Positions 1-8,407 of a stretch of DNA of 41,206 bases are shown here, piece by piece. The number at the start of each line of letters is the position of its first letter. The first letter of the stretch is position 1. The DNA lies in assembly GCF_009663145.1 (NCBI RefSeq), contig NZ_VKHR01000045.1, positions 3,871 through 45,076 on the forward strand. The letters are read 5' to 3'. Position numbers and translations under genes: made by a program. The notes beneath the pieces are model-generated. The model had not been told where the DNA came from. It searched no databases and was given only the letters and a program-made list of their open reading frames with translations. This stretch comes from Shewanella sp. TC10. GTDB taxonomy: Bacteria; Pseudomonadota; Gammaproteobacteria; Enterobacterales; Shewanellaceae.

Positions 1-73
1 GTTACCTATTCAAATTATGACAATACGCTGCATATTAAATTGAAGGTAATTGTTCGGTTAATAGAGACGCCAC

Positions 74-258
74 TTATGGTTTACTAAAATAATATCCTTG
101 CGCTTGATCGCAGCCGTTTTCTAATAAAAAAGCAGCCTGTTCCTTGGTTTCAACACCTTCCGCAATAACAGTTAACTTTAATGCATGACCCAAAACAATA
201 ATGGCTTTCGCTATAGCTGTATTGTTACTGTCAAACGGAATATCACACACAAATGACT
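74..258 (-). pseudogene. EAL-domain phosphodiesterase remnant (C-terminal piece)
   Basis: Read on the minus strand, this stretch encodes about 60 residues matching the last part of an EAL cyclic-di-GMP phosphodiesterase domain. The string VIAEGVET is present, followed by EQ, a GC pair and QGYYFSKP, directly followed by a TAA stop at 74-76. The matching part begins near FVCDIPFDSNN; the catalytic EAL motif and all N-terminal regions are absent. Upstream, the reading frame runs into DNA that on the plus strand encodes a porin tail, so the gene is cut off there. It is seen as a remnant with no likely function. The junction near 258-270 is an estimate from where family resemblance stops. Confidence 0.75.
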
Positions 259-269
259 GTATCGTGGCT

Positions 270-593
270 CCTTTTGGTGACGAGAAGGTCATCATTCAAC
301 AGGTTGTTCAGTCAGCTAGAGCAAATGAAGATGCATACGCTGCTCAACTAGCGTATCGCTTTGCACCGAGTTCTGCACTCAAAGGAGTAAGCGCATACTT
401 AAATTATGCTAGCTACGAAGTCGATGGTGATGCAAGCAAAGACATCGACGAAACTGACATATCTGTACGTTACGATATGAACGAATATGTGGAAGGTTTG
501 AGCCTGCGTGCTCGTCACGCCATTGTTAATTATGCGACTGGCGATGACCTCACGGACACACGTTTTTACGTCTACTACAAGTTCGAAATCTAA
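270..593 (+). pseudogene. OprD-like outer membrane porin remnant (C-terminal piece)
   Basis: The frame ending at the TAA at 591-593 encodes roughly 107 residues that look like the last beta-strands of an outer membrane porin. They alternate polar and hydrophobic residues (AYAAQLAYRF, DETDISVRYDM, GLSLRARHAIVNYA) and finish with RFYVYYKFEI, an aromatic-rich C-terminal strand typical of barrels. The resemblance is to the OprD/OprQ family, whose members exceed 400 residues, so about three quarters is missing. No signal peptide exists; the upstream frame is antisense to an EAL remnant. A strong terminator follows. Probably a deletion scar, though expression of a fragment cannot be excluded. Confidence 0.6.
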
Positions 594-625
594 ACCCCAA
601 TTTCATCATCATATATCCCCATAGC

Positions 626-656
626 AAAGGGCCGTCTCCCTGCGGCCCTTTTTTTA
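626..656 (+). terminator. Rho-independent terminator after porin remnant
   Basis: A nine-base stem AAAGGGCCG / CGGCCCTTT (626-634 and 643-651) with an eight-base loop runs into a seven-T tract. It sits about 30 bases after the porin remnant stop, which suggests it was the terminator of the original intact gene. Confidence 0.85.
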
Positions 657-677
657 ATCTAATAATAGGAGTTTCTT

Positions 678-2447
678 ATGAAGAAGAAACTAAGCACTAT
701 TGCGCTTTCAATTGCGGTGTCACTTTCTATCAGCGGTTGTAATAGTAGTGATAACGATACGACAAGTTTACCCATACTTGGAGAGGCGCAACCAGCTGAA
801 TTGCTAGATTGCAGCGAACTCGTTGAACAGTTTTCTTTTACAGATACAGTCATAACTTCCGCCGAGCTTGTCGAAGCCGGAGAAATTGATTATGACGGTC
901 GCGGTGAAATGTTTAAGTCGCCTGCTCACTGTATCTTGACAGGAAAAATGGAAGAACGTTTAGGTAAAGGCCTTCAAGGAATTGAGACACAAGAATATGC
1001 AATTAATTTTGAAGTACGTTTGCCAGCCGACTGGAATGGTCGCTTTTTGTATCAAGCTAATGGTGGCCTAGACGGTCGTGTGAACAAAGCTGTTGGCCGC
1101 TTTATGAATACAGTTTCTTACGACGCAAGTGCCTTAAATAAAGGATTTGCAGTTATCAGTTCTGATGCTGGTCATGAAGGTTATGGTGAACAATATTTTG
1201 GCTTAGACCATCAAGCGCGCATTAACTATGGCTATGGTGCAGTAGAAAAGCTGACCCCAATGGCTAAGTCATTAATTTTAAATGCCTACGGCAAAGAGCC
1301 CGATCGCTCATACTTCGCAGGTTGCTCAAATGGAGGGCGCCACTCTATGGTAGCAGCAACCCGCTTTCCAGAAATGTATGATGGTTTTTTAGTCGGTGAT
1401 CCTGGAAATGACCTACCACAAGCTGCGGTGGCGCAACTATATGGAGTTCAGCAATTTGAGACTTTAATTCCAACGAATACACCTTTAACAACTGCAGATG
1501 AAATCACTGCTGCAATTGAAGAAACCGTATCAGCAGAAGAATATGATTTATTAGCTGCCAGCATTACGCAACAATGCGATGCCTTAGACGGTTTGGAAGA
1601 TGGCATCATCAGTGACTTAGTCGGCTGCCAACTTGCTTTTGATATGGAACGCGATGTAGCTCTTTGCTCAGATAAACGCGATGGCAGTTGCTTAACGTCT
1701 GTGCAAAAAATGGCTTTAAGCAATATTATGGCAGGACCTCAAACCTCAGCAGGAACGGCACTTTACACCAACTTTCCATACGACTCAGGTATTGGTGGAA
1801 GTGGATGGGCAAGCTGGGAAATGTCAGCCGCTTTTAGTAGAGATTCAGGAACCGTTGCAACTGTATTTTCTACGCCACCAACTGAGTTTGATGATTACAA
1901 CACACGCGGGGATGCAGGCTTGATAGAAGCTTACAATTACGCTGTAGGACTTGATATGGATGAGGCTGAAAAGTTAATTAATGCAACAACCAGTGACTTC
2001 CCTGAATCTTCAATGTCTTTTATGGCTCTAGGTGGCGAAACTCACTACACCGTCCTGCGTGAACGTGGCGCAAAAATGATTTTGCTTCATGGCTCTGCCG
2101 ATCCCGTATTTTCAGTTCAAAATTCCATTGATTGGTATAAAGCGGTTGATGATGCCAATGGTGGCAAGGCTGATGAATTCGCTAAATTGTATTTGATCCC
2201 TGGTATGAATCATTGTGGGAGTGGCCCTTCTACAGACCAAGTAAATACAATTCTTGATGATATTGTTGCTTGGGTTGAAACTGGAACTGCGCCAGAATCT
2301 ATAATAGCTAATGCCCGTGAAGCCAATAGTGAATTACCTGAAAATTGGGCTAAAGATCGCTCACGCCCTCTTTGTCCTTTTCCACAAGTTTCTACCTACG
2401 ATGGCAGCGGTGATATCGACAGTGCCGAAAGCTTCAGCTGTAAATAA
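678..2447 (+). CDS. Tannase/feruloyl esterase family lipoprotein
   Basis: 589 residues. The N-terminus is a lipoprotein signal with the lipobox SISGC at Cys21, so the protein is probably membrane-anchored and exported. The tannase/feruloyl esterase family signature is clear: nucleophile Ser217 in GCSNGGR with Cys216 before it, Asp475 in HGSADP, and His512 followed by Cys513 in NHCG. This is the CS-D-HC arrangement, in which the two cysteines form a disulfide beside the catalytic triad. A calcium-site-like segment ALDGLEDGII is also present. The family hydrolyses ester bonds of plant phenolics such as feruloyl sugars, gallates or related aromatic esters; the substrate here is unknown. The start ATG has TAGGAG about seven bases upstream. 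It is monocistronic, with flanking terminator-like hairpins. Confidence 0.88.
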   Translation: MKKKLSTIALSIAVSLSISGCNSSDNDTTSLPILGEAQPAELLDCSELVEQFSFTDTVITSAELVEAGEIDYDGRGEMFKSPAHCILTGKMEERLGKGLQGIETQEYAINFEVRLPADWNGRFLYQANGGLDGRVNKAVGRFMNTVSYDASALNKGFAVISSDAGHEGYGEQYFGLDHQARINYGYGAVEKLTPMAKSLILNAYGKEPDRSYFAGCSNGGRHSMVAATRFPEMYDGFLVGDPGNDLPQAAVAQLYGVQQFETLIPTNTPLTTADEITAAIEETVSAEEYDLLAASITQQCDALDGLEDGIISDLVGCQLAFDMERDVALCSDKRDGSCLTSVQKMALSNIMAGPQTSAGTALYTNFPYDSGIGGSGWASWEMSAAFSRDSGTVATVFSTPPTEFDDYNTRGDAGLIEAYNYAVGLDMDEAEKLINATTSDFPESSMSFMALGGETHYTVLRERGAKMILLHGSADPVFSVQNSIDWYKAVDDANGGKADEFAKLYLIPGMNHCGSGPSTDQVNTILDDIVAWVETGTAPESIIANAREANSELPENWAKDRSRPLCPFPQVSTYDGSGDIDSAESFSCK

Positions 2448-2834
2448 CCCTAAAGCTAGTTTTTAAACCATCATCAATATTTAACTTTTAAACGTTTATA
2501 AAGCTCTGTTTATCCAATAGAGCTTTCTAAAGCAATCTCATTCACTTAACCAAAATAATGTATTAAGACGCTGAGATAAATTTTGCTAATGGCTACTGTT
2601 CTTAAAATACTTATTATTAAAAATTAATCATCACTATCAAACACTATTAAGAGTTACCAAACGTTAATATAAACTCACAGTTAGCTCATTATCCCCTTCT
2701 TAATTGAGTATCAATGAACGTTAATTAAGATATTCATCGCTTGTTATCCGTGCTTATACGATTAAGCCTCCTTGCACTCTAGGATCAGATGCCATTGAAC
2801 TGATATACTGCCCGCTTGATTTTTGGGAGGACCA
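2448..2834. other. Intergenic region upstream of uvrD
   Basis: A 387-base AT-rich gap. At 2500-2526 the hairpin AAAGCTCT / AGAGCTTT probably ends the esterase transcript, although the T tract is weak. Near 2800-2815 there is CTGATATACTGCC, which resembles one half of a LexA box but lacks a good second half. No ORF or repeat stands out. Confidence 0.4.
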
Positions 2835-5003
2835 ATGGACGTATCATCATTATTAGATGGCTTAAACGAAATGCAACGCGAAGCAGTAGGTGCGCCTCTG
2901 TCGAGCATGCTGGTTTTGGCTGGCGCAGGCAGTGGTAAAACTCGGGTATTAACCCATCGTATTGCTTGGCTAATGCAGGTTGAACAACAAAGTCCATACT
3001 CCATTCTAGCGGTAACCTTTACCAATAAAGCGGCGGCAGAAATGCGCGAACGTGTGGAAAAGGTTGTTGGCACAAACATGGGCCGTATGTGGATTGGTAC
3101 CTTCCATGGCTTAGCTCACCGCTTATTACGTACCCATTATCAAGATGCGAATTTACCGCAAAGTTTTCAGATCATTGATTCAGACGATCAATTGCGTTTA
3201 CTGAAACGTATTCTTAAAAGCCTCAATTTAGATGAAAAGCAATATCCGCCGCGTCAGTGCCAAGGTTACATTAACGGCAAAAAAGACCAAGGATTACGCC
3301 CTAAGCATATTGATGCGGGCAACTTTCCTATTGAGCAAAACTTATTAAACATCTACAAAATTTACCAAGAATCGTGTGATCGTGCAGGTCTTGTTGATTT
3401 TGCGGAAATATTATTGCGTGCACACGAGTTGTGGCTCAATAAGCCCCATGTGTTAGCCCACTACCAAGAGCGCTTTAAGCACATTTTGGTGGACGAATTC
3501 CAAGATACCAACGCCATTCAATATGCGTGGATCCGAGTGTTAGCGGGTAAGTCAGCCAATGTGATGATTGTGGGTGATGACGATCAGTCGATTTATGGCT
3601 GGCGCGGCGCTCAAGTTGAAAACTTACATCGTTTTTTAACTGATTTCCCAGGCTCAAATACCGTCAGACTTGAGCAAAACTATCGCTCTACGGCGAATAT
3701 TTTGAATGCCTCAAATGAATTGATTGCCAATAACCCTGAACGTTTAGGCAAAAAGCTGTGGACTGAAGATAAGGCGGGTGAGCCTATTTCTGTGTACTGC
3801 GCCTTTAACGAAATGGATGAAGCGCGTTTTATTGTCGGTAAGATGGCTGAGTGGCATGCCAAAGGCGGCAACTTAGCGGATTGCGCCATTTTATATCGCT
3901 CCAACGCCCAGTCTCGTGTACTGGAAGAAGCGCTTTTACATAAAGGCTTAGCATATCGAATTTATGGCGGCTTACGCTTCTTCGAGCGCCAAGAAATTAA
4001 AGATGCCATGGGATATATGCGTCTTATCAATAACAAAGATGACGATGCGGCCTTTGAGCGTGTAGTTAACACGCCAACCCGTGGCATTGGTAACCGTACA
4101 TTAGAGATCATTCGCTCCACAGCGCGTCAGCAAGAAATGACTATGTGGCAAGCCAGTGTCAGATTGATAGAAGAAAAAGTATTAACGGGTCGTGCGGCGA
4201 ATGCTGTAAATGGCTTTATGGATTTAGTGATTGGTATGCGAACCGACACCGATGACATGAGCTTATATAGTATGACCGATACCGTGATCCAGCGTTCTGG
4301 TTTGCGCGCCATGTACGAGGCAGAAAAGGGCGAAAAAGCCCAATCTCGCGTAGAGAACTTAAACGAATTAGTCACCGCTGCACGCAGTTTTGAGATGCCA
4401 GAAGAGCTGGAAGATATGGGCGAGCTAAATGCGTTTTTGTCCCATGCAGCTCTTGAGGCGGGTGAAGGCCAAGCGGATAAATTTACCGATGCGGTGCAGT
4501 TAATGACATTGCACTCAGCCAAAGGGCTTGAGTTCCCAGTGGTATTTATGGCGGGCGTTGAAGAAGGGATCTTCCCAAGTAAAATGGCATTGGATGAAGG
4601 CGATCGCTTAGATGAAGAGCGCCGCTTATGTTATGTGGGCATGACCCGAGCAATGCAAAAGCTGTATATCAGTTACGCTGAGTCACGCCGCATTTATGGC
4701 CGTGAAGATTACGCCAGTCCTTCACGCTTTATTGGTGAAATCCCATCGGAATACGTCGAAGAAATACGCATGAAAGCCTCGGTGTCAGCTCCAGCAATGA
4801 GCAGCCGCTTTAATGTACCGCGTCAATCAATTGCTAATGACAGTGGTTTTAAAGTAGGCCAAAAAGTGAAGCACTTTAAATTTGGTCAAGGCATAGTGAC
4901 TGACTTTGAAGGCACTGCAGATAAAGCCCGAGTTCAGGTTAACTTTACTGATTTCGGCAGTAAGTGGTTACTGGTGTCACTGGCAAAATTAGAAGCCTGT
5001 TAA
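2835..5003 (+). CDS. uvrD: DNA helicase II UvrD
   Basis: 722 residues from the ATG at 2835, which has GGGAGGA directly upstream; an in-frame TTG twelve bases earlier is less likely because the GGAGG lies inside that extension. It is an SF1A 3'-5' helicase of nucleotide excision and mismatch repair. Visible motifs are Walker A AGAGSGKT (residues 29-36), the GTFHGLAHR motif, VDEFQDTN (Walker B), GDDDQSIYGWRGA, LEQNYRS, LMTLHSAKGLEFP and the VGMTRA motif VI. The C-terminal VGQKVKHFKFGQG segment is the Tudor-like RNA-polymerase-binding domain of UvrD/PcrA. Length matches E. coli UvrD (720). It is transcribed alone. Confidence 0.97.
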   Translation: MDVSSLLDGLNEMQREAVGAPLSSMLVLAGAGSGKTRVLTHRIAWLMQVEQQSPYSILAVTFTNKAAAEMRERVEKVVGTNMGRMWIGTFHGLAHRLLRTHYQDANLPQSFQIIDSDDQLRLLKRILKSLNLDEKQYPPRQCQGYINGKKDQGLRPKHIDAGNFPIEQNLLNIYKIYQESCDRAGLVDFAEILLRAHELWLNKPHVLAHYQERFKHILVDEFQDTNAIQYAWIRVLAGKSANVMIVGDDDQSIYGWRGAQVENLHRFLTDFPGSNTVRLEQNYRSTANILNASNELIANNPERLGKKLWTEDKAGEPISVYCAFNEMDEARFIVGKMAEWHAKGGNLADCAILYRSNAQSRVLEEALLHKGLAYRIYGGLRFFERQEIKDAMGYMRLINNKDDDAAFERVVNTPTRGIGNRTLEIIRSTARQQEMTMWQASVRLIEEKVLTGRAANAVNGFMDLVIGMRTDTDDMSLYSMTDTVIQRSGLRAMYEAEKGEKAQSRVENLNELVTAARSFEMPEELEDMGELNAFLSHAALEAGEGQADKFTDAVQLMTLHSAKGLEFPVVFMAGVEEGIFPSKMALDEGDRLDEERRLCYVGMTRAMQKLYISYAESRRIYGREDYASPSRFIGEIPSEYVEEIRMKASVSAPAMSSRFNVPRQSIANDSGFKVGQKVKHFKFGQGIVTDFEGTADKARVQVNFTDFGSKWLLVSLAKLEAC

Positions 5004-5201
5004 TGGTGTTTGTTATCGCCGCAGCTAACAAAAGTTTGAAATCGATTAAATGATCGTCAATAGCGATTTTTAGAGATAAACAAGTGTTTTAAAATTGCGA
5101 TAGCGTGTTAAATTATTCATTTGGCCAACACACATAAATAACGCCAATTAACGCGGCGAATAAGAAGTAATAGAGCTTCAAAGAGTGGGAGTGAGTTAGC
5201 C

Positions 5202-6083
5202 ATGGCAGTATCCTCATGGACGCTAAAACAAAAGATTTCGGTCTATCAACGCCTCACGCGATTAGACAGACCCATTGGAACTTTGCTGTTAATGTGGCCT
5301 TGCCTAATGGCATTGGTACTAGCAGCGGGTGGCATGCCTGATGTAAAGGTACTGGTTATCTTTGTATTTGGTGTGTTTATCATGCGTGCTTGTGGCTGTG
5401 TGATTAACGACTTTGCCGACCGAAAGCTCGATGCCCATGTTGAGCGAACTAAAAACCGTCCATTAGCTTCAGGTGAAGTGAGCAGTAAAGAAGCCCTGAT
5501 GCTGTTCGTGGTGATGGCTTTAATCGCTTTTAGCTTGGTGCTATTTTTGAATCCGCTGGTGGTCAAGCTCTCTGTAGTGGGGATCATTCTCACCATCATG
5601 TACCCGTTTATGAAACGGGTCACCAATATGCCACAGATGTTTTTAGGCATTGTTTGGAGCTGGTCAATCCCCATGGCCTATGCGGCTCAGCTTGGTTATG
5701 TGCCCATTGAAGCGTGGTGGCTATTTGCAGCCAACTGGTGCTGGACAGTGGCATACGACACTATGTACGCCATGGTTGATAGAGACGATGATTTAAAGGT
5801 CGGTATTAAATCGACAGCAATTTTATTCGGTCGCTACGATAGACAATGGATTGGTTTGTTTCAATTAGCGGCTTTGGGCTGCTTTATCATGGCAGGCTGG
5901 TCGGCGGATCGAGGCTTGTTATTCGGTCTTGGTATCGCGACTTTTATTGGGTTTAGCAGTTATCAGCAATATCTGATTTATGGCCGCGAACGTGCACCTT
6001 GTTTCAAAGCATTTTTAAATAATAACTGGGCAGGATTTGCCTTGTTCGCGGCACTCGCTGCTGATTATTTACTGCTCTACTAA
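5202..6083 (+). CDS. ubiA: 4-hydroxybenzoate octaprenyltransferase UbiA
   Basis: 293 residues, an integral inner membrane prenyltransferase that joins an octaprenyl chain to 4-hydroxybenzoate, the first committed step of ubiquinone synthesis. The two Asp-rich Mg-pyrophosphate motifs are present: NDFADRKLD (from Asn69) and VDRDDDLKVG (from about Asp193). The N-terminal LTRLDRPIG and about eight hydrophobic segments fit the family, as does the length (E. coli 290). The start has GGGAGTGAG upstream. The decarboxylase for the next step, ubiD, is also in this window but on the other strand 20 kb away, so the two are not an operon here. Confidence 0.97.
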   Translation: MAVSSWTLKQKISVYQRLTRLDRPIGTLLLMWPCLMALVLAAGGMPDVKVLVIFVFGVFIMRACGCVINDFADRKLDAHVERTKNRPLASGEVSSKEALMLFVVMALIAFSLVLFLNPLVVKLSVVGIILTIMYPFMKRVTNMPQMFLGIVWSWSIPMAYAAQLGYVPIEAWWLFAANWCWTVAYDTMYAMVDRDDDLKVGIKSTAILFGRYDRQWIGLFQLAALGCFIMAGWSADRGLLFGLGIATFIGFSSYQQYLIYGRERAPCFKAFLNNNWAGFALFAALAADYLLLY

Positions 6084-6181
6084 TTTAGTGTGAAAACGGT
6101 ACAATAGCCTGAATAATAGCTGGGTCAATCAGAGCTCAGCTTTAATCAATAGCGCTAAAACAACATCAACAAGGATAGCTG

Positions 6182-7069
6182 ATGCACACTTTTTTATTGC
6201 TGGTTGTGGCGGTAATGGGGTTATGTTTATCAACCTTACCAACACCAGCAAAGGCAAATGATGCCTTTTCCATTCCTAATACAAGCTCCATTACGCTAGA
6301 AGACTCAGACCGAAGCTATAAGGTGTTTATTAAGCTGCCTAATAGCTATCAAGAAAACGATCCCGCTCAGTATTACCCTGTGGTCTATATGACTGATGCC
6401 ATGTACAACTTTCAAGTGGTTTCAGGAGTGACTCGGCTGCCGATGAATATGCGCAATATGCAGCAAGCGATTTTAGTGGGGGTCGATTGGCAAGAGGGCA
6501 TGAGCCCAGCTGCAAGTCGTATTCGTGATTACACCCCAAGTTCAGATGAAAGCTGGAAACGTAAAACCGGTGAAGCCGAGCGTCATTTACACTTTATTGC
6601 GAATAAGTTGATGCCTCACATCAACAAAACCTACCGCACTATTCCTAGCCAAAATACCTTAGTGGGTCATTCATTAGGCGGGTTATTTGGCGCCTATAGC
6701 TTACTGACTCAGCCGGAGTTATTTAGTCATTACCTACTGAGTAGCCCTTCATTATGGTTTAACGATAAACAACTGATGAAGCAATTTCGCAGCAGTGACT
6801 TTATGCTTAAAAGTATCAATGCCAAGGTGTTTATTGCTATTGGCGAGTATGAAACGGCTGAGTTGACAGATTTCGGTCATGATATGGTTAATGATGCGAA
6901 GGAATTTAAAGCCATTTTAGAGCAAAAAAATAGGTTGTCGGCGACCCAGGGGATTAATATCAAATTACAGGTCATTGCTGAGGCGGATCACAGCATGGCA
7001 TTTCCAACCGCTGCAATTCAGGGCTTAAGTTGGTTTTTGCCTCAACAAAATAGTTTGGCTTTGCACTAA
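6182..7069 (+). CDS. Periplasmic alpha/beta hydrolase, esterase-D/Fes/IroE-like
   Basis: 295 residues with an N-terminal signal sequence ending near PAKANDAF, so probably periplasmic. The fold resembles putative esterase family PF00756, which includes IroE and Fes. The nucleophile is Ser164 in GHSLGG, followed by FGAYSLLTQPELFSHYLLSSPSLWF, a typical family stretch. His270 in ADHSMAFP is the likely catalytic histidine; the acid may be one of the glutamates in IGEYET. Substrate unknown. IroE-type enzymes cut siderophore esters, but no siderophore genes are nearby, so a general S-formylglutathione- or carboxyl-ester hydrolase role is equally possible. The start has AAGGAT upstream. A separate gene begins 38 bases after the stop. 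Confidence 0.85.
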   Translation: MHTFLLLVVAVMGLCLSTLPTPAKANDAFSIPNTSSITLEDSDRSYKVFIKLPNSYQENDPAQYYPVVYMTDAMYNFQVVSGVTRLPMNMRNMQQAILVGVDWQEGMSPAASRIRDYTPSSDESWKRKTGEAERHLHFIANKLMPHINKTYRTIPSQNTLVGHSLGGLFGAYSLLTQPELFSHYLLSSPSLWFNDKQLMKQFRSSDFMLKSINAKVFIAIGEYETAELTDFGHDMVNDAKEFKAILEQKNRLSATQGINIKLQVIAEADHSMAFPTAAIQGLSWFLPQQNSLALH

Positions 7070-7107
7070 GCTGCTAGCTCAAGGTTTATCCATGCAAGGA
7101 GTGTATT

Positions 7108-8127
7108 TTGAAACGTTCGCTTAAGTTTCGTTTAGGTTTTTTAGCGCTAGCCATTATCAGTTATGTCATCGGTTTTCAGGTGATGCCTGAGCAGCTTAAT
7201 AGCACTTATGAAATGACGGTTGTGACAGGCATTTCCGTGCTTTATTTTCTGGTTTTACCGATACTTTATTGGATTGCAATTATCAATATAGGTAAGCAAA
7301 AACCATGGAAAATATTGATGATACTCAGCTTAAGTGCCTTGATGGCCCGTTTGAGCTTTCCTTCTGAAATCGCAAGTTATTTTGAGTTTATGATGTGGAT
7401 AAAATACCCCGTATTAGTGGTCATTATCTTACTGGAAATGTATTTACTCATCAGTGTGGTTAAAGGCTTGTGGCAAGCACGAAAGCTAAAAGGCGACCCA
7501 CGAATAAAAGCGCTGAATATTAGTGACGATGAGAAAAGCCAAATGGTGGGCATGATCATGGCGGGGGAAGCGGCCAATTGGTTTTACAGTATTCCTAAGT
7601 TTAGTGCTAATCACCCCAAAGCAATAACCAATATTAAACTATTGAGTGCCAAAGCTTGGTTCATGTGGCTAATGATTGGCTTATGCTTTATTGGATCGAC
7701 TATCGCGTATTTATTGTTAGTGGACTGGAGTGAAATTGCGGCAATTCTGGTGTCGGCTATTGTCGGTTATGGTTTTCTCACCTTTATCGCGAACTACAGA
7801 ATATCTCGGCATTATTCATTGTATGTTCATGATGACAAACTGGTGATTAACAATAGTATTTGGGGCTTGTTGATGGTGAATATCGCTGACATTAAAGCGG
7901 TGACCATCACTGAAACAACCAAAACCAAGGATGAAGATATTTTGTTTGTTGGCCGTGGTGATGTCGCCAATGTGACGGTCGATTTTAACCAAACTCAGCG
8001 TTATTTTGGCGCCATGGGGCAATTACCAGAGCCAATTGAGCAGCTATTGTTAGTGGTGGATGAACCGCAAAAGCTACAACAATCCATTGAGTTTGCTCAA
8101 TCCAACACGGCAGACTCTATGTCGTAA
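7108..8127 (+). CDS. Uncharacterised membrane protein with C-terminal PH-like region
   Basis: 339 residues starting at TTG, chosen because CAAGGAG lies seven bases upstream and no ATG is placed well. The N-terminal 130 residues hold about four hydrophobic segments; a charged stretch follows (residues 130-190), then two more membrane segments (near 190-235). The last 100 residues are soluble and contain HYSLYVHDDKLVINNSIWG and IADIKAVTITE, a pattern like the strands of bacterial PH-like (YdbS/YdbT-type) domains. I do not recognise a specific family. It lies 38 bases after the esterase and may be cotranscribed; a strong terminator at 8214 ends the unit. Confidence 0.7.
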   Translation: MKRSLKFRLGFLALAIISYVIGFQVMPEQLNSTYEMTVVTGISVLYFLVLPILYWIAIINIGKQKPWKILMILSLSALMARLSFPSEIASYFEFMMWIKYPVLVVIILLEMYLLISVVKGLWQARKLKGDPRIKALNISDDEKSQMVGMIMAGEAANWFYSIPKFSANHPKAITNIKLLSAKAWFMWLMIGLCFIGSTIAYLLLVDWSEIAAILVSAIVGYGFLTFIANYRISRHYSLYVHDDKLVINNSIWGLLMVNIADIKAVTITETTKTKDEDILFVGRGDVANVTVDFNQTQRYFGAMGQLPEPIEQLLLVVDEPQKLQQSIEFAQSNTADSMS

Positions 8128-8165
8128 AGGTGATAAAAGCTCGCCGATAAGACAGCTTATTATTT

Positions 8166-8207
8166 ACCTTACTCATTATCCTATTCATTACCTTACTCAT
8201 TATCCTA
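8166..8207 (+). repeat. Two-copy direct repeat, 24-base period
   Basis: The 18-mer ACCTTACTCATTATCCTA occurs at 8166-8183 and again at 8190-8207, separated by six bases. It lies between a stop codon and the following terminator and has no clear function; replication slippage is the simplest origin. Confidence 0.8.
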
Positions 8208-8213
8208 GTCACT

Positions 8214-8241
8214 ATGCCACTCATAGAGTGGCATTTTTTTG
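8214..8241 (+). terminator. Rho-independent terminator
   Basis: Stem ATGCCACTC / GAGTGGCAT (8214-8222 and 8226-8234) with a three-base loop, followed by seven Ts. It ends the esterase/membrane protein unit. Confidence 0.88.
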
Positions 8242-8407
8242 TTTCAGGCATGAGTTAGTCCAAAGGGGTATATCAATCAGGCGGGTTTCAATAGACATCA
8301 ATATGATGATTCACCACAATTACCGAAATTTTAAAACGGTTAAAAGCTATTTAAATCAACAGCTTTGTAATCAAATTGTTTCATGAATACTGGTAAATGT
8401 TATAGCT

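Noticed and set aside
2800..2815. LexA box upstream of uvrD
   Set aside because: CTGATATACTGCCCGC matches only one half of CTG-N10-CAG. A regulated uvrD would fit biology, but the site is too weak to annotate.
8060..8386. 108-codon plus-strand frame after the membrane protein gene
   Set aside because: It overlaps the end of the upstream gene, passes through a direct repeat and a strong terminator, and encodes a repetitive His/Tyr string without family resemblance.
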